Below, one piece after another: positions 23,217 to 32,367 of a stretch of 50,024 nt of DNA. A program made the position numbers and the translations under genes. The notes beneath the pieces were generated by a model. It saw only the letters and a list, made by a program, of their open reading frames with translations. It did not search any database and was not told the origin of the DNA. Origin of the DNA: Lachnospiraceae bacterium UBA7143 (GTDB lineage Bacteria > Bacillota > Clostridia > Lachnospirales > Lachnospiraceae); NCBI GenBank assembly GCA_002491905.1, contig DKWV01000017.1, positions 1-50,024 of the forward strand, given 5' to 3'. The number at the start of each line of letters is the position of its first letter. Position 1 is the stretch's first letter.

Positions 23217-24522
23217 TCTGAAATCCCTGTTACTGTTTGCGATGCCGACAATTGTTATGATGATATTCATGGGATTATATACCGCCGTGGATACCGTTTT
23301 TGTGGCGCGGTTCGTGAGTACGGATGCCTTGTCAGCCATGAACATTGTCTGTCCGGTTATCAATCTGACTGTCGGACTCGGGACGATGCTGGCGGCAGGG
23401 GGAAGTGCGATTATTGCCCGAAAAATGGGAGCGGGCGAGGAAAAGCGTGCATCGCAGGATTTTACATTCCTGATTTTGTCAGGGGCGGTTTGGGGGCTGC
23501 TGATCACGGTGATTGGGGTGCTTTTTCTGGGCGCTATCATCCGGGGCCTTGGCGCAAGCCGACTGCTGTTTCCCTACTGCAGGGATTATCTGCTTGTCAT
23601 TCTGCTTTTTACTCCGGCGAGTATGATGCAGGTCCTTTTCCAAAACCTGATTGTCACAGCAGGACATCCCGGCTTTGGCATGACGTTATCAGTCAGCGCG
23701 GGGGTTGCTAATGTATTGCTGGATTATGTTTTCATGGTTCCCCTGCAAATGGGAATCAGGGGATCGGCGCTGGGAACAGGAATCGGCTGTCTGCTACCGA
23801 CGGTGGCCGGGATATGCTTCTTTGCGGGAACGCGGGGACATCTGAAATTTGCAAAACCAAAGGTGGATTTTACGCTGTTGGCGGAAAGCTGTGCGAACGG
23901 GTTTTCGGAGATGGTCAGTCAGATGGCATCGGCGGTAACCACTTTTTTCTTCAATATGGTTATGCTCAGACTGCTTGGGGAAAACGGCGTTGCGGCAATT
24001 ACGATCATGATTTATACACAGTTCATGTTGTCCGCTTTATACATTGGATTTTCAATGGGCGTGGCTCCTGTCATCAGCTATCGCTATGGGCTTGGGGATA
24101 CGCATTGTCTGAGAAAGATATTTCGGATATGCCTTTTCTTTATGATAACGGTATCGGTTGTGGTGTTTGTGCTGTCTGTGGTGTTGGGAGGGCCTCTTAC
24201 AGGCGTTTTTGCCAGAAAAGGCACGCCTGTTTATGATATTGCCCGGGAGGGTTTTCGAATTTTTCCAATCAGCTTTCTCTTTTGCGGCATCAATATTTTT
24301 TCCTCAGCGTTTTTTACGGCGTTATCAAACGGGCGTGTATCGGCGCTTATTTCCTCTCTGCGGACATTTGTGTTTCTCATACTTTTCCTGCTCACGCTGC
24401 CGATGTTTTTTAGGGAAAACGGGGTATGGCTTGCGGTTCCCTTATCGGAGTTGTCAACCATGTTTGTCTCGATAGGGTTTCTTGTTTCTCTGGGGCCGAT
24501 GTATTGGGGAAAGCGGAATTGA
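23167..24522 (+). CDS. MATE-family efflux transporter
   Basis: 451 residues from ATG 23167 (GGAAGGATGTGGGATCA upstream), beginning MEKHMQTAENPLARDFNLKS. About 12 hydrophobic helices are visible, with MATE features such as FAMPTIVMMIFMGLYTAVDTVFVARF near the N-terminus, a second-half repeat (SQMASAVTTFFFNMVMLRLLGENGVAA), and loops typical of the DinF/NorM-like branch. MATE proteins export drugs or metabolites using Na+ or H+ gradients; the substrate is unknown. The start lies inside the end of the upstream AraC-GNAT gene, implying cotranscription. Confidence 0.9.
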   Translation: MEKHMQTAENPLARDFNLKSLLLFAMPTIVMMIFMGLYTAVDTVFVARFVSTDALSAMNIVCPVINLTVGLGTMLAAGGSAIIARKMGAGEEKRASQDFTFLILSGAVWGLLITVIGVLFLGAIIRGLGASRLLFPYCRDYLLVILLFTPASMMQVLFQNLIVTAGHPGFGMTLSVSAGVANVLLDYVFMVPLQMGIRGSALGTGIGCLLPTVAGICFFAGTRGHLKFAKPKVDFTLLAESCANGFSEMVSQMASAVTTFFFNMVMLRLLGENGVAAITIMIYTQFMLSALYIGFSMGVAPVISYRYGLGDTHCLRKIFRICLFFMITVSVVVFVLSVVLGGPLTGVFARKGTPVYDIAREGFRIFPISFLFCGINIFSSAFFTALSNGRVSALISSLRTFVFLILFLLTLPMFFRENGVWLAVPLSELSTMFVSIGFLVSLGPMYWGKRN

Positions 24523-24637
24523 AGTGCCATATTTTTTATGATAATATAGTTGGAAACAGGGACAAATGGAATCGGGTTCAGTGCGGCTGCTCATACAGAC
24601 AGTGCAGCGCTGTCATCCGGGGAGAAGGTGCAGGGAG

Positions 24638-25078
24638 ATGATACGACGCGCGACAGTCGATGACGCTTCAAGAATAGCGGAAATTCTGGTGTTTACGAAG
24701 CGGATGAATTACAGAAGGATTTTCCAGAACGATAAAGTGTCCTTTGGGGAAATACAGGTTTATCCGATTGCCAGGGAATATATGGAAAATCCGGGAAAAC
24801 TGGAAGACATCTGGGTCTACGACGATGAGTTTGTCAAGGGCGTGCTGCACATTGCGGGTGACAGGATTGAGGAACTGTATGTGGATCATTTCTTTGAAAA
24901 CCGCGGAATCGGCGGAAAGCTGATGGCGTTTGCCATAGAACAGAACTGCAGGTATTTGTGGGTGCTCGAAAAAAATGAAGACGCCAGACGCTTTTATGAG
25001 AGATACGGATTTGCGCCTACTGGAGAGAAACGGCTGGAGGAGGGAACCACGGAATATATTGTGGAGATGAAACGGTAA
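24638..25078 (+). CDS. GNAT-family N-acetyltransferase
   Basis: 146 residues from ATG 24638, with GGAGAAGG upstream. It starts MIRRATVDDASRIAEIL, as is usual for GNATs. The acetyl-CoA pyrophosphate loop ENRGIGGKLMAFA is clear, followed by WVLEKNEDARRFYERYGF, the beta5-alpha4 signature. It resembles RimI/YjaB-like small-molecule or protein acetyltransferases; the substrate is unknown. Its 3' end is followed by a hairpin terminator, and it converges with the bile salt hydrolase-type gene. Confidence 0.87.
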   Translation: MIRRATVDDASRIAEILVFTKRMNYRRIFQNDKVSFGEIQVYPIAREYMENPGKLEDIWVYDDEFVKGVLHIAGDRIEELYVDHFFENRGIGGKLMAFAIEQNCRYLWVLEKNEDARRFYERYGFAPTGEKRLEEGTTEYIVEMKR

Positions 25079-25081
25079 TAC

Positions 25082-25114
25082 GGACCGGTCCGCCCGTGAG
25101 CGGATCGGTTCTTT
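25082..25114. terminator. Hairpin terminator between convergent genes
   Basis: GGACCGGTCCGC (25082-25093) pairs with GCGGATCGGTTC (25100-25111) in a 12-bp stem with two G-U pairs and a six-base loop, followed by TTTC. It lies between the GNAT gene and the convergent hydrolase gene. The T-tract is short. Confidence 0.55.
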
Positions 25115-25155
25115 CAGAATTAAAGCATTTCTGCCGCAAGGATGCGGACGGCCTG

Positions 25156-26133
25156 TCAGTTTGCCCAGGCAATCTGCTGATTAGACGCAAAGGGGTAGGT
25201 TTTCAGCGCTTCCGTATCCAGATTCTCGCGCCAGATATCAATGGCAGTAAGCTGGGAGTTGGAATAGGTTTTATAGTAATATCTGCCCTTTGTGGCATTC
25301 ATGCAGCAGGCATAGGTGGTGGTGTCGTAAAGCTGCCGGTTTGTGATGACGCTGCCCCGTATCATGGACACGGAATCCAGAATGTGGAAAAGCTGGGAAA
25401 CGCTGCTCATCTCATCTTTATCACAGACAGAGTTCATGGAAAGATAAGCTGCTTTTACAAAACGGGAGGCGGGGGAATAATCGCCCGGCAAGCCGAAACT
25501 GCCAAGACCTTGTCCGAAAGGGATAAGGCTTTTTATATTGCTGAAACAGTTTTGGGGACAGCTGGTGGTCAGGTTCATGTACTGGCAGAGGTTTGTGGTC
25601 TGAAAACTGAACGCAGGGTTGTTTGTCAATACACCGACAGGGTTGTCATATATTTCCATACCGCTCTGCGTGGACTCCAGCACAATGGAGCCCGCCCGGT
25701 CCGCAATGTGCCAGTGCAGCGGTGCTGTGGGCAGATCTTCGCTGAAAGGGATATTTACCAGATGGGTCGAGGAAAGGAGTGCTTTTACGTCTGTGACGGA
25801 CGCGCATTTGGAGCACAGCCACAAAATCAGCTCGAAGGGCGCTATGTTCTGTTTGACAGGGTCTTCCTTCGGGGGATAGTATGCATTGTCGGGAAAATTC
25901 AGGCCGGCAATGCACAACCCTCTCTCATTTACCGCCTCCGCGTAAAGCGGATAGCCCTCCCTTACACTGGCCATACCCAGAAGGGCGTAATGCCTGTAAA
26001 GGGTATCGTTTCTGCGGAAGGCAATGGGATAGTTCCTGGGCGTGAAAACCACATTTTCGTCAAAGGAATATTCAATATCCATTGTGCGGCCGAAGTAAAA
26101 ATCTTCGGTATTCATGGCAATACTTGTACACAT
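25156..26133 (-). CDS. Choloylglycine hydrolase-family protein (probable bile salt hydrolase)
   Basis: 325 residues from ATG 26133, preceded by GAGGAG; the start is fixed because the catalytic Cys must follow the initiator Met (MCTSIAMNTEDF). Ntn-hydrolase catalytic positions are present: Cys2, Arg16 and Asp19 in FGRTMDIE, Asn79 in AGLNF, Asn in VLTNNPAF and Arg in SPASRFVKAAY. The family cleaves the amide bond of glycine- or taurine-conjugated bile acids, or penicillin V. The pattern looks closer to bile salt hydrolases of gut Firmicutes, but the substrate should be treated as unproven. No signal peptide, so cytoplasmic. It is divergent from the OmpR-type regulator gene. Confidence 0.88.
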   Translation of the reverse strand: MCTSIAMNTEDFYFGRTMDIEYSFDENVVFTPRNYPIAFRRNDTLYRHYALLGMASVREGYPLYAEAVNERGLCIAGLNFPDNAYYPPKEDPVKQNIAPFELILWLCSKCASVTDVKALLSSTHLVNIPFSEDLPTAPLHWHIADRAGSIVLESTQSGMEIYDNPVGVLTNNPAFSFQTTNLCQYMNLTTSCPQNCFSNIKSLIPFGQGLGSFGLPGDYSPASRFVKAAYLSMNSVCDKDEMSSVSQLFHILDSVSMIRGSVITNRQLYDTTTYACCMNATKGRYYYKTYSNSQLTAIDIWRENLDTEALKTYPFASNQQIAWAN

Positions 26134-26244
26134 AAAGGCTCCTCTTTTATATAGAATTAAAATGATGTATGATAGGAACAGCGTAAATGAATCGAATGCG
26201 CAGGCAATCGGTTTGCTATAGTCTATGCAGGGAAAGGATGGAAT

Positions 26245-26937
26245 ATGAAACATATCTTTTTTGTGGAGGATGATCTGAGCCTGATAAACGGCTTGACCTA
26301 TGCGCTTAAAAAGGAGGGCTATGAGGTGGAGAACGCCCGCACGATGGCGGAAGCGGAAACAATGTGGAAGGCAGGAAGGTACGACCTTGTCATTCTGGAT
26401 GTGGCCCTGCCTGACGGTACAGGGTATACTCTGTGTGAAAAGATACGGCAGAATTCCAAAGTGCCGATCATGTTTTTGACTGCTGCCGATGAAGAGACGG
26501 ATATTATCATGGGGCTTGATATCGGCGCAGATGATTATATCACGAAGCCTTTTAAGCTGGCGGTGTTTTTGTCGAGAATCAACGCCCTGCTCCGGCGGAG
26601 CGGCGATTTTATGCAGACAGGGGAAACCCTGTCCCTGAACGGGATAACGCTCGAGCTGTTAAACGGGGAAGCCCGCAAGGACGGGGAACTTCTGGAGCTG
26701 ACTTCAGGGGAGTATAAGCTTCTGTGCCTTTTTATGGAGAACCCGGACAGAGTGCTTTCACCGGACCAGATTCTCGCCAGCCTGTGGGACTGCGATGAGA
26801 ACTTTATAGAGAATAAGACGCTGGCTGTGTATATCCGCAGGCTGCGCATGAAGATTGAGGATGATCCTGGCGCGCCGGAAAAGATTGTGACGGTCCGGGG
26901 TATGGGATATAAATGGAGCACGGGAGACAGAGGGTGA
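26245..26937 (+). CDS. OmpR-family response regulator
   Basis: 230 residues. The receiver domain has acidic Asp pair EDD near residue 9, phospho-acceptor Asp in VILDVALPDG (about 51), Thr in FLTAADEETD and Lys in YITKPFK. The C-terminal winged helix (LLELTSGEYKLLCLFMENP, NKTLAVYIRRLRMKIEDDPGAPEKIVTVRGMGYKW) is canonical for OmpR/PhoB. It is the first gene of a regulator-kinase-ATPase-permease unit, the layout of Firmicutes modules that sense and counter antimicrobial peptides. It probably activates its own transporter genes; no operator could be assigned. Confidence 0.92.
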   Translation: MKHIFFVEDDLSLINGLTYALKKEGYEVENARTMAEAETMWKAGRYDLVILDVALPDGTGYTLCEKIRQNSKVPIMFLTAADEETDIIMGLDIGADDYITKPFKLAVFLSRINALLRRSGDFMQTGETLSLNGITLELLNGEARKDGELLELTSGEYKLLCLFMENPDRVLSPDQILASLWDCDENFIENKTLAVYIRRLRMKIEDDPGAPEKIVTVRGMGYKWSTGDRG

Positions 26938-26982
26938 AGACATCCTCTGTGGAGCGGGTTTCGGAATGGAGAAGGATTGGGC

Positions 26983-28056
26983 ATGAGAGTGTTTGTGAAT
27001 CACAAAGTCAGAACATTGTTTATACAGATCGCGCTGTGTATGGCGGCGGCTGTCCTGCTTTCCGCGCTGCCGGTGGTTTTGGGAGCCGTGGGAGGATGGC
27101 CAATGGAAGCGGTGACACATGTGTCAATAATGACTGCGCCGGTCTTTGTGTTTTTGACGGGAGTCGTCGTACTGTATGTCTGCTATCAGTATTTCAGGCA
27201 GCAGGACAGTCTTATGGAGGAAGCCGTGACGCAGATCAGGGAGTTTATCTCCGGGGACAGGGATGCCCGTATCGTCTGTGACGAGGAGGGGGAGCTTTAC
27301 AGGCTTTTTCACGAGGTCAATTCCCTGGCGGCGATCCTGAACGCACAGGTACAGAAGGAAGGACAGTCGAAGGCATTTTTGAAAAACACCATTTCGGATA
27401 TTTCCCACCAGTTGAAAACACCACTTGCCGCCCTCAATATTTATAACGGTATTATGCAGACGGAGGCGGAGACGGGCGGGCTTGTAACCATTCAGGAGTT
27501 TACCGGGTTGTCGGAGCGGGAACTGGACCGCATTGAGACGCTGGTGCAGAATCTGTTGAAGATCACGAAATTTGACGCGGGAACGATGTTGATGGAAAAA
27601 CGTCTGGAAAATCTCTCTGAAATCATGGAGGAAGTAGAAAAACATTTTGCATTCCGGGCGGGGCAGGAGGAAAAGCAGATTGTGCTGGAGGGGGACGGTG
27701 ACGTTTCTTTCCTGTGCGACCGAAGCTGGATGGCGGAAGCTCTTGACAATCTGGTGAAAAATGCGCTTGACCACATGGAGCGCGGGGATCATATATGGAT
27801 TCACTGGGGACAGTCCCCCTCCGCCGTCAGTATCACGGTAAAGGACAGCGGAAGCGGCATTCACCCGGAGGATCTGCATCATATATTCAAGCGGTTTTAC
27901 CGAAGCAGATATTCACAGGACACGCAGGGGATCGGGCTTGGGCTTTCGCTTGTGAAAGCGGTGGTGGAGGCGCACGGAGGCACAGTTGGGGTGGACAGCA
28001 GGCTGGGGGCTGGTACGACTTTTGTGCTGGTATTTCCGATTATTACAAAATTGTAA
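26983..28056 (+). CDS. Intramembrane-sensing type histidine kinase
   Basis: 357 residues from ATG 26983 (GAAGGA upstream). Two transmembrane helices (about 11-35 and 45-70) are joined by a very short extracellular loop, as in BceS/VncS-type kinases that sense through their partner transporter. The dimerisation domain has the phospho-acceptor His in ISDISHQLKTPLAALN. ATP-binding boxes are LDNLVKNALDH (N), VKDSGSGIHPEDL (G1) and GIGLGLSLVKAVVEAHGG (G2). It partners the regulator 45 bases upstream and the ABC transporter downstream. Confidence 0.9.
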   Translation: MRVFVNHKVRTLFIQIALCMAAAVLLSALPVVLGAVGGWPMEAVTHVSIMTAPVFVFLTGVVVLYVCYQYFRQQDSLMEEAVTQIREFISGDRDARIVCDEEGELYRLFHEVNSLAAILNAQVQKEGQSKAFLKNTISDISHQLKTPLAALNIYNGIMQTEAETGGLVTIQEFTGLSERELDRIETLVQNLLKITKFDAGTMLMEKRLENLSEIMEEVEKHFAFRAGQEEKQIVLEGDGDVSFLCDRSWMAEALDNLVKNALDHMERGDHIWIHWGQSPSAVSITVKDSGSGIHPEDLHHIFKRFYRSRYSQDTQGIGLGLSLVKAVVEAHGGTVGVDSRLGAGTTFVLVFPIITKL

Positions 28057-28127
28057 TATGGACGAAGTCTGTCGGTAGTATTTGAGTGCTATTCTTATCC
28101 TAAAATATCTGGAAAGAGGTGCTTAGA

Positions 28128-28811
28128 ATGAATTTACTGGAAGTGAGTAAAATCTGTAAAACTTATGGCAGCGGTGAGGCGGCGGTGCAGGCGCTTAAAA
28201 ACGTCAGCTTTTCCGTTCCCAAGGGGGAGTATGTGGCGATTGTGGGAGAGTCCGGCTCCGGCAAGAGTACGCTGCTTAACATGATTGGGGCGCTGGATAC
28301 GCCCACGTCGGGTAAAGTTCTGATTGACGGCAAGGATACCTTTGCCATGAAAGAGAAGAGCCTTACTATTTTCCGGCGAAGAAATATCGGTTTTATCTTT
28401 CAGGCGTTCAACCTGATCCCGGAGCTGACAGTGGAGCAGAACATGATTTTTCCGCTGCTGCTCGATTACCAGAAACCGGATCGGAAATATCTGGAGGAGC
28501 TGCTGGCCGTGCTCAACCTGAAAGAACGCCGGAATCATCTGCCGAGCCAGTTATCCGGCGGGCAGCAGCAGAGAGTGGCGATTGGCCGTGCGTTGATCAC
28601 GAGGCCGTCATTGATTCTGGCGGACGAACCGACGGGAAATCTGGACACCCAGAATAGCAGCGATGTGATAGCACTGCTTCGGGAGGCATCCCGGAAATAT
28701 GAGCAGACCATCATTATGATTACCCACAACCGCATGATTGCCCAGACGGCCGACCGCGTTCTGGAAGTGTCGGACGGTGTGCTGACGGACTTGGGGAGGT
28801 GCATAGAATGA
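28128..28811 (+). CDS. ABC transporter ATP-binding protein (MacB/LolD-type)
   Basis: 227 residues from ATG 28128, with AAAGAGG upstream. Walker A GESGSGKST, Q-loop FIFQAFNLIPELTVEQN, signature LSGGQQQRVAIGRAL, Walker B LILADEPTGNLD and the H-loop MITHN are all present. This is the 3-transporter class that works with FtsX-family permeases on peptides or lipoproteins at the membrane. The stop overlaps the permease ATG by four bases. By context it energises resistance to, or sensing of, an antimicrobial peptide. Confidence 0.93.
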   Translation: MNLLEVSKICKTYGSGEAAVQALKNVSFSVPKGEYVAIVGESGSGKSTLLNMIGALDTPTSGKVLIDGKDTFAMKEKSLTIFRRRNIGFIFQAFNLIPELTVEQNMIFPLLLDYQKPDRKYLEELLAVLNLKERRNHLPSQLSGGQQQRVAIGRALITRPSLILADEPTGNLDTQNSSDVIALLREASRKYEQTIIMITHNRMIAQTADRVLEVSDGVLTDLGRCIE

Positions 28812-31180
28812 AAAGTTACTTAAGTCTGATCCCCATTTCCGCAAAAACCCGCAGAAAACAGAACCGCCTGATTCTTCTGTGCATCGTTTTCGCGGTGTTC
28901 CTCGTGACCACGGTCTTTTCCTATGCGGAGATTATGGTGAAGGGGCAGACGGAAGGACTGATACGACATCACGGCAGCCATCATATTGTGATAAGCGGCC
29001 TGTCTGAAGCGGAGGCGGAACAGATCGCGGGCAGGGACGATGTGTCGGCGGCGGCGTGGTGCAATGCCCTCGGGGAGGACGTTTTCGAGGGATACTATAT
29101 AAATGACGCACGCGTCATATTATATGGCGCGGAGGCGGGCTATATTGACGATATCAGGGCTTATGAGCGGGAGGGCGCATTTCCCAAAAACGACGGGGAG
29201 ATTATGTTAAACACGGGCGCGAAGGAGAGGCTTGGCGTCGGCGGAGGCGATCACGTGACTGTTCATGTGGCGACGGGGGACTTTACTTTTACGGTGACGG
29301 GTTTTTGTGCAGACGAGTGGGAGAAGTATGACAGTAAGTTTGAGGATGTGACCGCCTATGTCAGCGTAGACGCGTTTGACAGAATCTGCGCGGGCCAAAC
29401 GGACGGCGATTACGACACGGGAGTCATTGAAAACGAGGTTACTCTGGATGCGGCGAAAAAGTCGGCATACTATGTCCGTTTTGCAGACGGCACCGATATC
29501 AAAAGCGCGCTGGCGGATCTGAAAGAACAGTATGGGCTGGCGGATGAGGATATTGATGAAAATATGGTCACTATGGGCGCTGCGGGTGTCAGCAGTAATC
29601 AGACGATGGGGAATCTGTATCTGCTTGCTGCCATCGTGTTTGTCCTGATTCTGATCGCGGGCGTGCTGATGATCGCAAGCTGCTTAAACAGCACGGTAGC
29701 CCAGAGGACGAAGTTTTTCGGCATGATGCGCTGTATCGGCGCAAGCAAAGAGCAGGTGATGCGTTTTGTGCGGCTGGAGGCGCTAAACTGGTGTAAGACG
29801 GCGATACCCGCCGGTCTGGCCATCAGCGTGGTATTTGTGTTTGCGCTGTCTAAGATCCTGCAGTATAAGGTGGGCGGTGAGTTCGAGGACTACCATTACC
29901 GATTCAGCGTAGTCGGCATTGTGTCGGGCGTTCTGGGGGGCGTGATAGCGGTGCTGCTTGCGGCTCATTCCCCGGCAAGGCGGGCGGCAGGCGTTTCCCC
30001 TGTGGCGGCGGTGTCGGGCAATGTGGCGGGCGGGAAAACAGTCTCCCGTGCGGCAAATATCCGCGTCCTCAAGGTGGAGCATGCGCTCGGCATGTACCAT
30101 GCAGCGGCTGTGAAGAAGAACCTGGTTCTGATGTCTTTATCCTTTGCTTTTACCGTTGTTCTGTTTCTGGTGTTTTCTGCCGGGCTGGACCTGATGAAAA
30201 GACTGATACCCTCAGAGAGCGATCTGAATCCGGATATCAGCATTGCGGCGGCTGACAGCGCCAATTCCATAGACAAAGGGATGAAGGAAGAGATTGCCGG
30301 ACTGCCGGGGGTGGAAGCGGTCCTTGGATGCGCCATATCCTACGATGTGGCTGCGGAGATCAACGGCGTTCCCGGCAGCGTGGATCTGACTTCCTATGAC
30401 AGCTTTATGTTTGACTGGACGAAGGACTCCATTGCCAGCGGCGAATTGGATCAGGTTTTGGGCGATACGGATTATGTGATGACTATTTTTAATATGGACA
30501 GCCGCTTAAATACCGGGGATGTGATAAAGATTGGGGATACGGAACTCACCATTGCCTGCGTTGCCTCGGAAGGGATCGGGACAGAAAGCCGCCCGGCGAT
30601 TGTCTGCACGGAGGAGACCTTTACGCGGCTGACGGGCGATACGGATTATATCATGTTGGGCGTCAATCTCACAGAGGATGCATCTGAGGAGACGGTAGAT
30701 GCAATTCGCGCCATTGTGGGAGAAAACGAGCTGGTGGACAGGCGGGAGGAGGACCAGACAGCTTATTCCTCGTTCTGGGTATTCCGTATTGCGGCTTATG
30801 GTTTTCTGGCGATCATTGCCCTGATCACGGCCTTTAATATTATGAACAATGTTTCCATGAGCGTATCGGCCAGGATGAAGCAGTATGGTGCTATGCGCGC
30901 CGTAGGTATGAGTGTGGCGCAGATGACCCGGATGATCGCGGCGGAGGCGGTAACCTATGCGGTCAGCGGCCTGTTCCTCGGCTATGTCATTGGTCTGTAT
31001 TTTCACAGGCTGTTTATGGTGAAGATTGTTTTCACGCATTTCGGCGGATCGTGGAAGATTCCTTGGGATTCGCTCACGATCATTACTCTTATTGTCGCAC
31101 TGTCCTGCGTGGCGGCGGTGCGCGCTCCAGCAAGGCGCATCCGCGAAATGGCCATCACGGAGACAATCAACGAACTGTAG
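28808..31180 (+). CDS. FtsX-family ABC permease, two-domain
   Basis: 790 residues from ATG 28808, after GGGGAGG. The layout is one helix near the N-terminus, a 220-residue extracytoplasmic domain, and a three-helix FtsX block (YLLAAIVFVLILIAGVLMIA and following). A fifth helix near 440 precedes a second extracytoplasmic domain and a final three-helix FtsX block (IAAYGFLAIIALITAFNIMNN). Both FtsX blocks carry MRCIGAS or MRAVGMS-type loops. This duplicated architecture differs from the BceB-type permease encoded at 37056. Likely role: removal or sensing of an external peptide. Confidence 0.9.
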   Translation: MKSYLSLIPISAKTRRKQNRLILLCIVFAVFLVTTVFSYAEIMVKGQTEGLIRHHGSHHIVISGLSEAEAEQIAGRDDVSAAAWCNALGEDVFEGYYINDARVILYGAEAGYIDDIRAYEREGAFPKNDGEIMLNTGAKERLGVGGGDHVTVHVATGDFTFTVTGFCADEWEKYDSKFEDVTAYVSVDAFDRICAGQTDGDYDTGVIENEVTLDAAKKSAYYVRFADGTDIKSALADLKEQYGLADEDIDENMVTMGAAGVSSNQTMGNLYLLAAIVFVLILIAGVLMIASCLNSTVAQRTKFFGMMRCIGASKEQVMRFVRLEALNWCKTAIPAGLAISVVFVFALSKILQYKVGGEFEDYHYRFSVVGIVSGVLGGVIAVLLAAHSPARRAAGVSPVAAVSGNVAGGKTVSRAANIRVLKVEHALGMYHAAAVKKNLVLMSLSFAFTVVLFLVFSAGLDLMKRLIPSESDLNPDISIAAADSANSIDKGMKEEIAGLPGVEAVLGCAISYDVAAEINGVPGSVDLTSYDSFMFDWTKDSIASGELDQVLGDTDYVMTIFNMDSRLNTGDVIKIGDTELTIACVASEGIGTESRPAIVCTEETFTRLTGDTDYIMLGVNLTEDASEETVDAIRAIVGENELVDRREEDQTAYSSFWVFRIAAYGFLAIIALITAFNIMNNVSMSVSARMKQYGAMRAVGMSVAQMTRMIAAEAVTYAVSGLFLGYVIGLYFHRLFMVKIVFTHFGGSWKIPWDSLTIITLIVALSCVAAVRAPARRIREMAITETINEL

Positions 31181-31226
31181 GCTGTAATACGTCAGCCCTG
31201 TACCTGAAAAAAACCAAGAATATGGA

Positions 31227-31255
31227 TTGCGCTTTGAAAACGTGTATGCTATTAT
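31227..31255 (+). promoter_or_regulatory. Promoter ahead of the pan leader
   Basis: TTGCGC (31227-31232), 17 bases, TATTAT (31250-31255). The predicted transcription start is near 31262, 227 bases before panC, leaving a long untranslated leader. Confidence 0.5.
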
Positions 31256-31261
31256 TTAGGC

Positions 31262-31427
31262 GGACGGTATCTTAAGGAGCTGTACCAGCGCATACATGTG
31301 GAAATTTAACAACCCGCTTGCGGGCGTATAGGAAATTCTTATAGTAAATGGCTGTACCGACGGGCGGCACATTTTAATATAAGGGTCTTTGTATGTGTGT
31401 TCGGACAGTTTCTGTCCGGACTTTTTT
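31262..31427 (+). ncRNA. Candidate structured leader or small RNA upstream of panC
   Basis: About 165 bases lie between the predicted start and a strong intrinsic terminator, with no open frame of note. GCTGTACC recurs (31281-31288 and about 31353), a CCCGC/GCGGG mini-hairpin sits in the middle, and CATAC near 31293 can pair with GTATG near 31391 just before the terminator stem. This could be a riboswitch-type attenuator for panCD or a free small RNA. I could not match it to a named motif; the pan RNA motif is a candidate by gene context only. Confidence 0.35.
31399..31427 (+). terminator. Intrinsic terminator or attenuator before panC
   Basis: GTTCGGACAG (31399-31408), loop TTT, CTGTCCGGAC (31412-31421), then six T (31422-31427): a ten-pair stem with one G-U. 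It lies after the predicted pan promoter and 61 bases before panC, so it either ends a small RNA or attenuates pan expression. Confidence 0.8.
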
Positions 31428-31488
31428 GATGCACAGGGAGAAACCTTCCCTACTCGATTTATAAGCAGAGTCAGAAACGGAGGAGATT

Positions 31489-32334
31489 ATGGAAATCACA
31501 GGGGCAGTGGATGCGGTAAGGAAACAGGTAAAAGAGTGGAGAAAACAGGGTCTGTCGGTGGGATTGGTGCCGACTATGGGATATCTCCATGAGGGGCACA
31601 AGAGTCTGATTGTCAGAGCAGTGGTCGAAAACGACAGGGTGGTAGTCAGCGATTTTGTCAATCCCATACAGTTCGGGGTCAACGAGGATCTGGCGACTTA
31701 TCCGAGGGATATTGAGGCGGATAAAAAGCTCTGTGAGGAGGCGGGGGCGGACCTGATTTTCCACCCCGATGCGGAAGAAATGTATGCGCCGGACTTTTCC
31801 ACCTATGTGGAGATGCAGAAGGTCAGCGAGGGACTGTGCGGCAAGACCAGACCCACACATTTTCGGGGCGTATGCACGGTGGTCTGCAAGTTGTTTCATA
31901 TTGTGGCGCCGGACCGGGCTTACTTCGGGCAGAAAGACGCCCAGCAGATGGCTGTGATCCGCCGGATGGTACGGGATCTGAATATGGATGTTGAGATCGT
32001 GGGCTGTCCCATTATCAGGGAGGCGGACGGCCTTGCCAAAAGCTCCAGAAATACATATTTAAACAGAGAGGAGAGGAAGGCGGCGCTGGTTCTCTCCAAA
32101 GCGGTATTTTACGGAGAGAAAATGATGAAAAACGGGGAGCGGGACGCCGGTACAGTATTAAAGGCAATGCGTGAAATCATAGAGGCGGAGCCGCTTGCGA
32201 AGATAGATTATGTGGAGATGGTGGATGCGGATACCATAGAGCCGCTTACAAGGGCGGAGGGCAGAGTACTCACGGCGATGGCGGTTTATATCGGAAAGAC
32301 GCGGCTTATTGATAATTTTATAATGGAATTATGA
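31489..32334 (+). CDS. panC: Pantothenate synthetase
   Basis: 281 residues. It joins pantoate and beta-alanine with ATP to form pantothenate, the last step of vitamin B5 synthesis. Signature motifs are VPTMGYLHEGHKSLI (HIGH-like), NPIQFGVNEDLATYPRD, KTRPTHFRGVCTVVCKLF, FGQKDAQQMAVIRRMV and the KSSRNTYL loop. Length is normal, and the start follows CGGAGGAGATT. It is first in a panC-panD-panS operon; panB and panE are not in this window. Confidence 0.96.
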   Translation: MEITGAVDAVRKQVKEWRKQGLSVGLVPTMGYLHEGHKSLIVRAVVENDRVVVSDFVNPIQFGVNEDLATYPRDIEADKKLCEEAGADLIFHPDAEEMYAPDFSTYVEMQKVSEGLCGKTRPTHFRGVCTVVCKLFHIVAPDRAYFGQKDAQQMAVIRRMVRDLNMDVEIVGCPIIREADGLAKSSRNTYLNREERKAALVLSKAVFYGEKMMKNGERDAGTVLKAMREIIEAEPLAKIDYVEMVDADTIEPLTRAEGRVLTAMAVYIGKTRLIDNFIMEL

Positions 32335-32367
32335 TAATGCAAAAGCCGGGGAGGAGGCAGGAAAATT

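Noticed and set aside
25096..26154. A 352-codon open frame on the plus strand
   Set aside because: It is antisense to the choloylglycine hydrolase, whose catalytic residues are all present.
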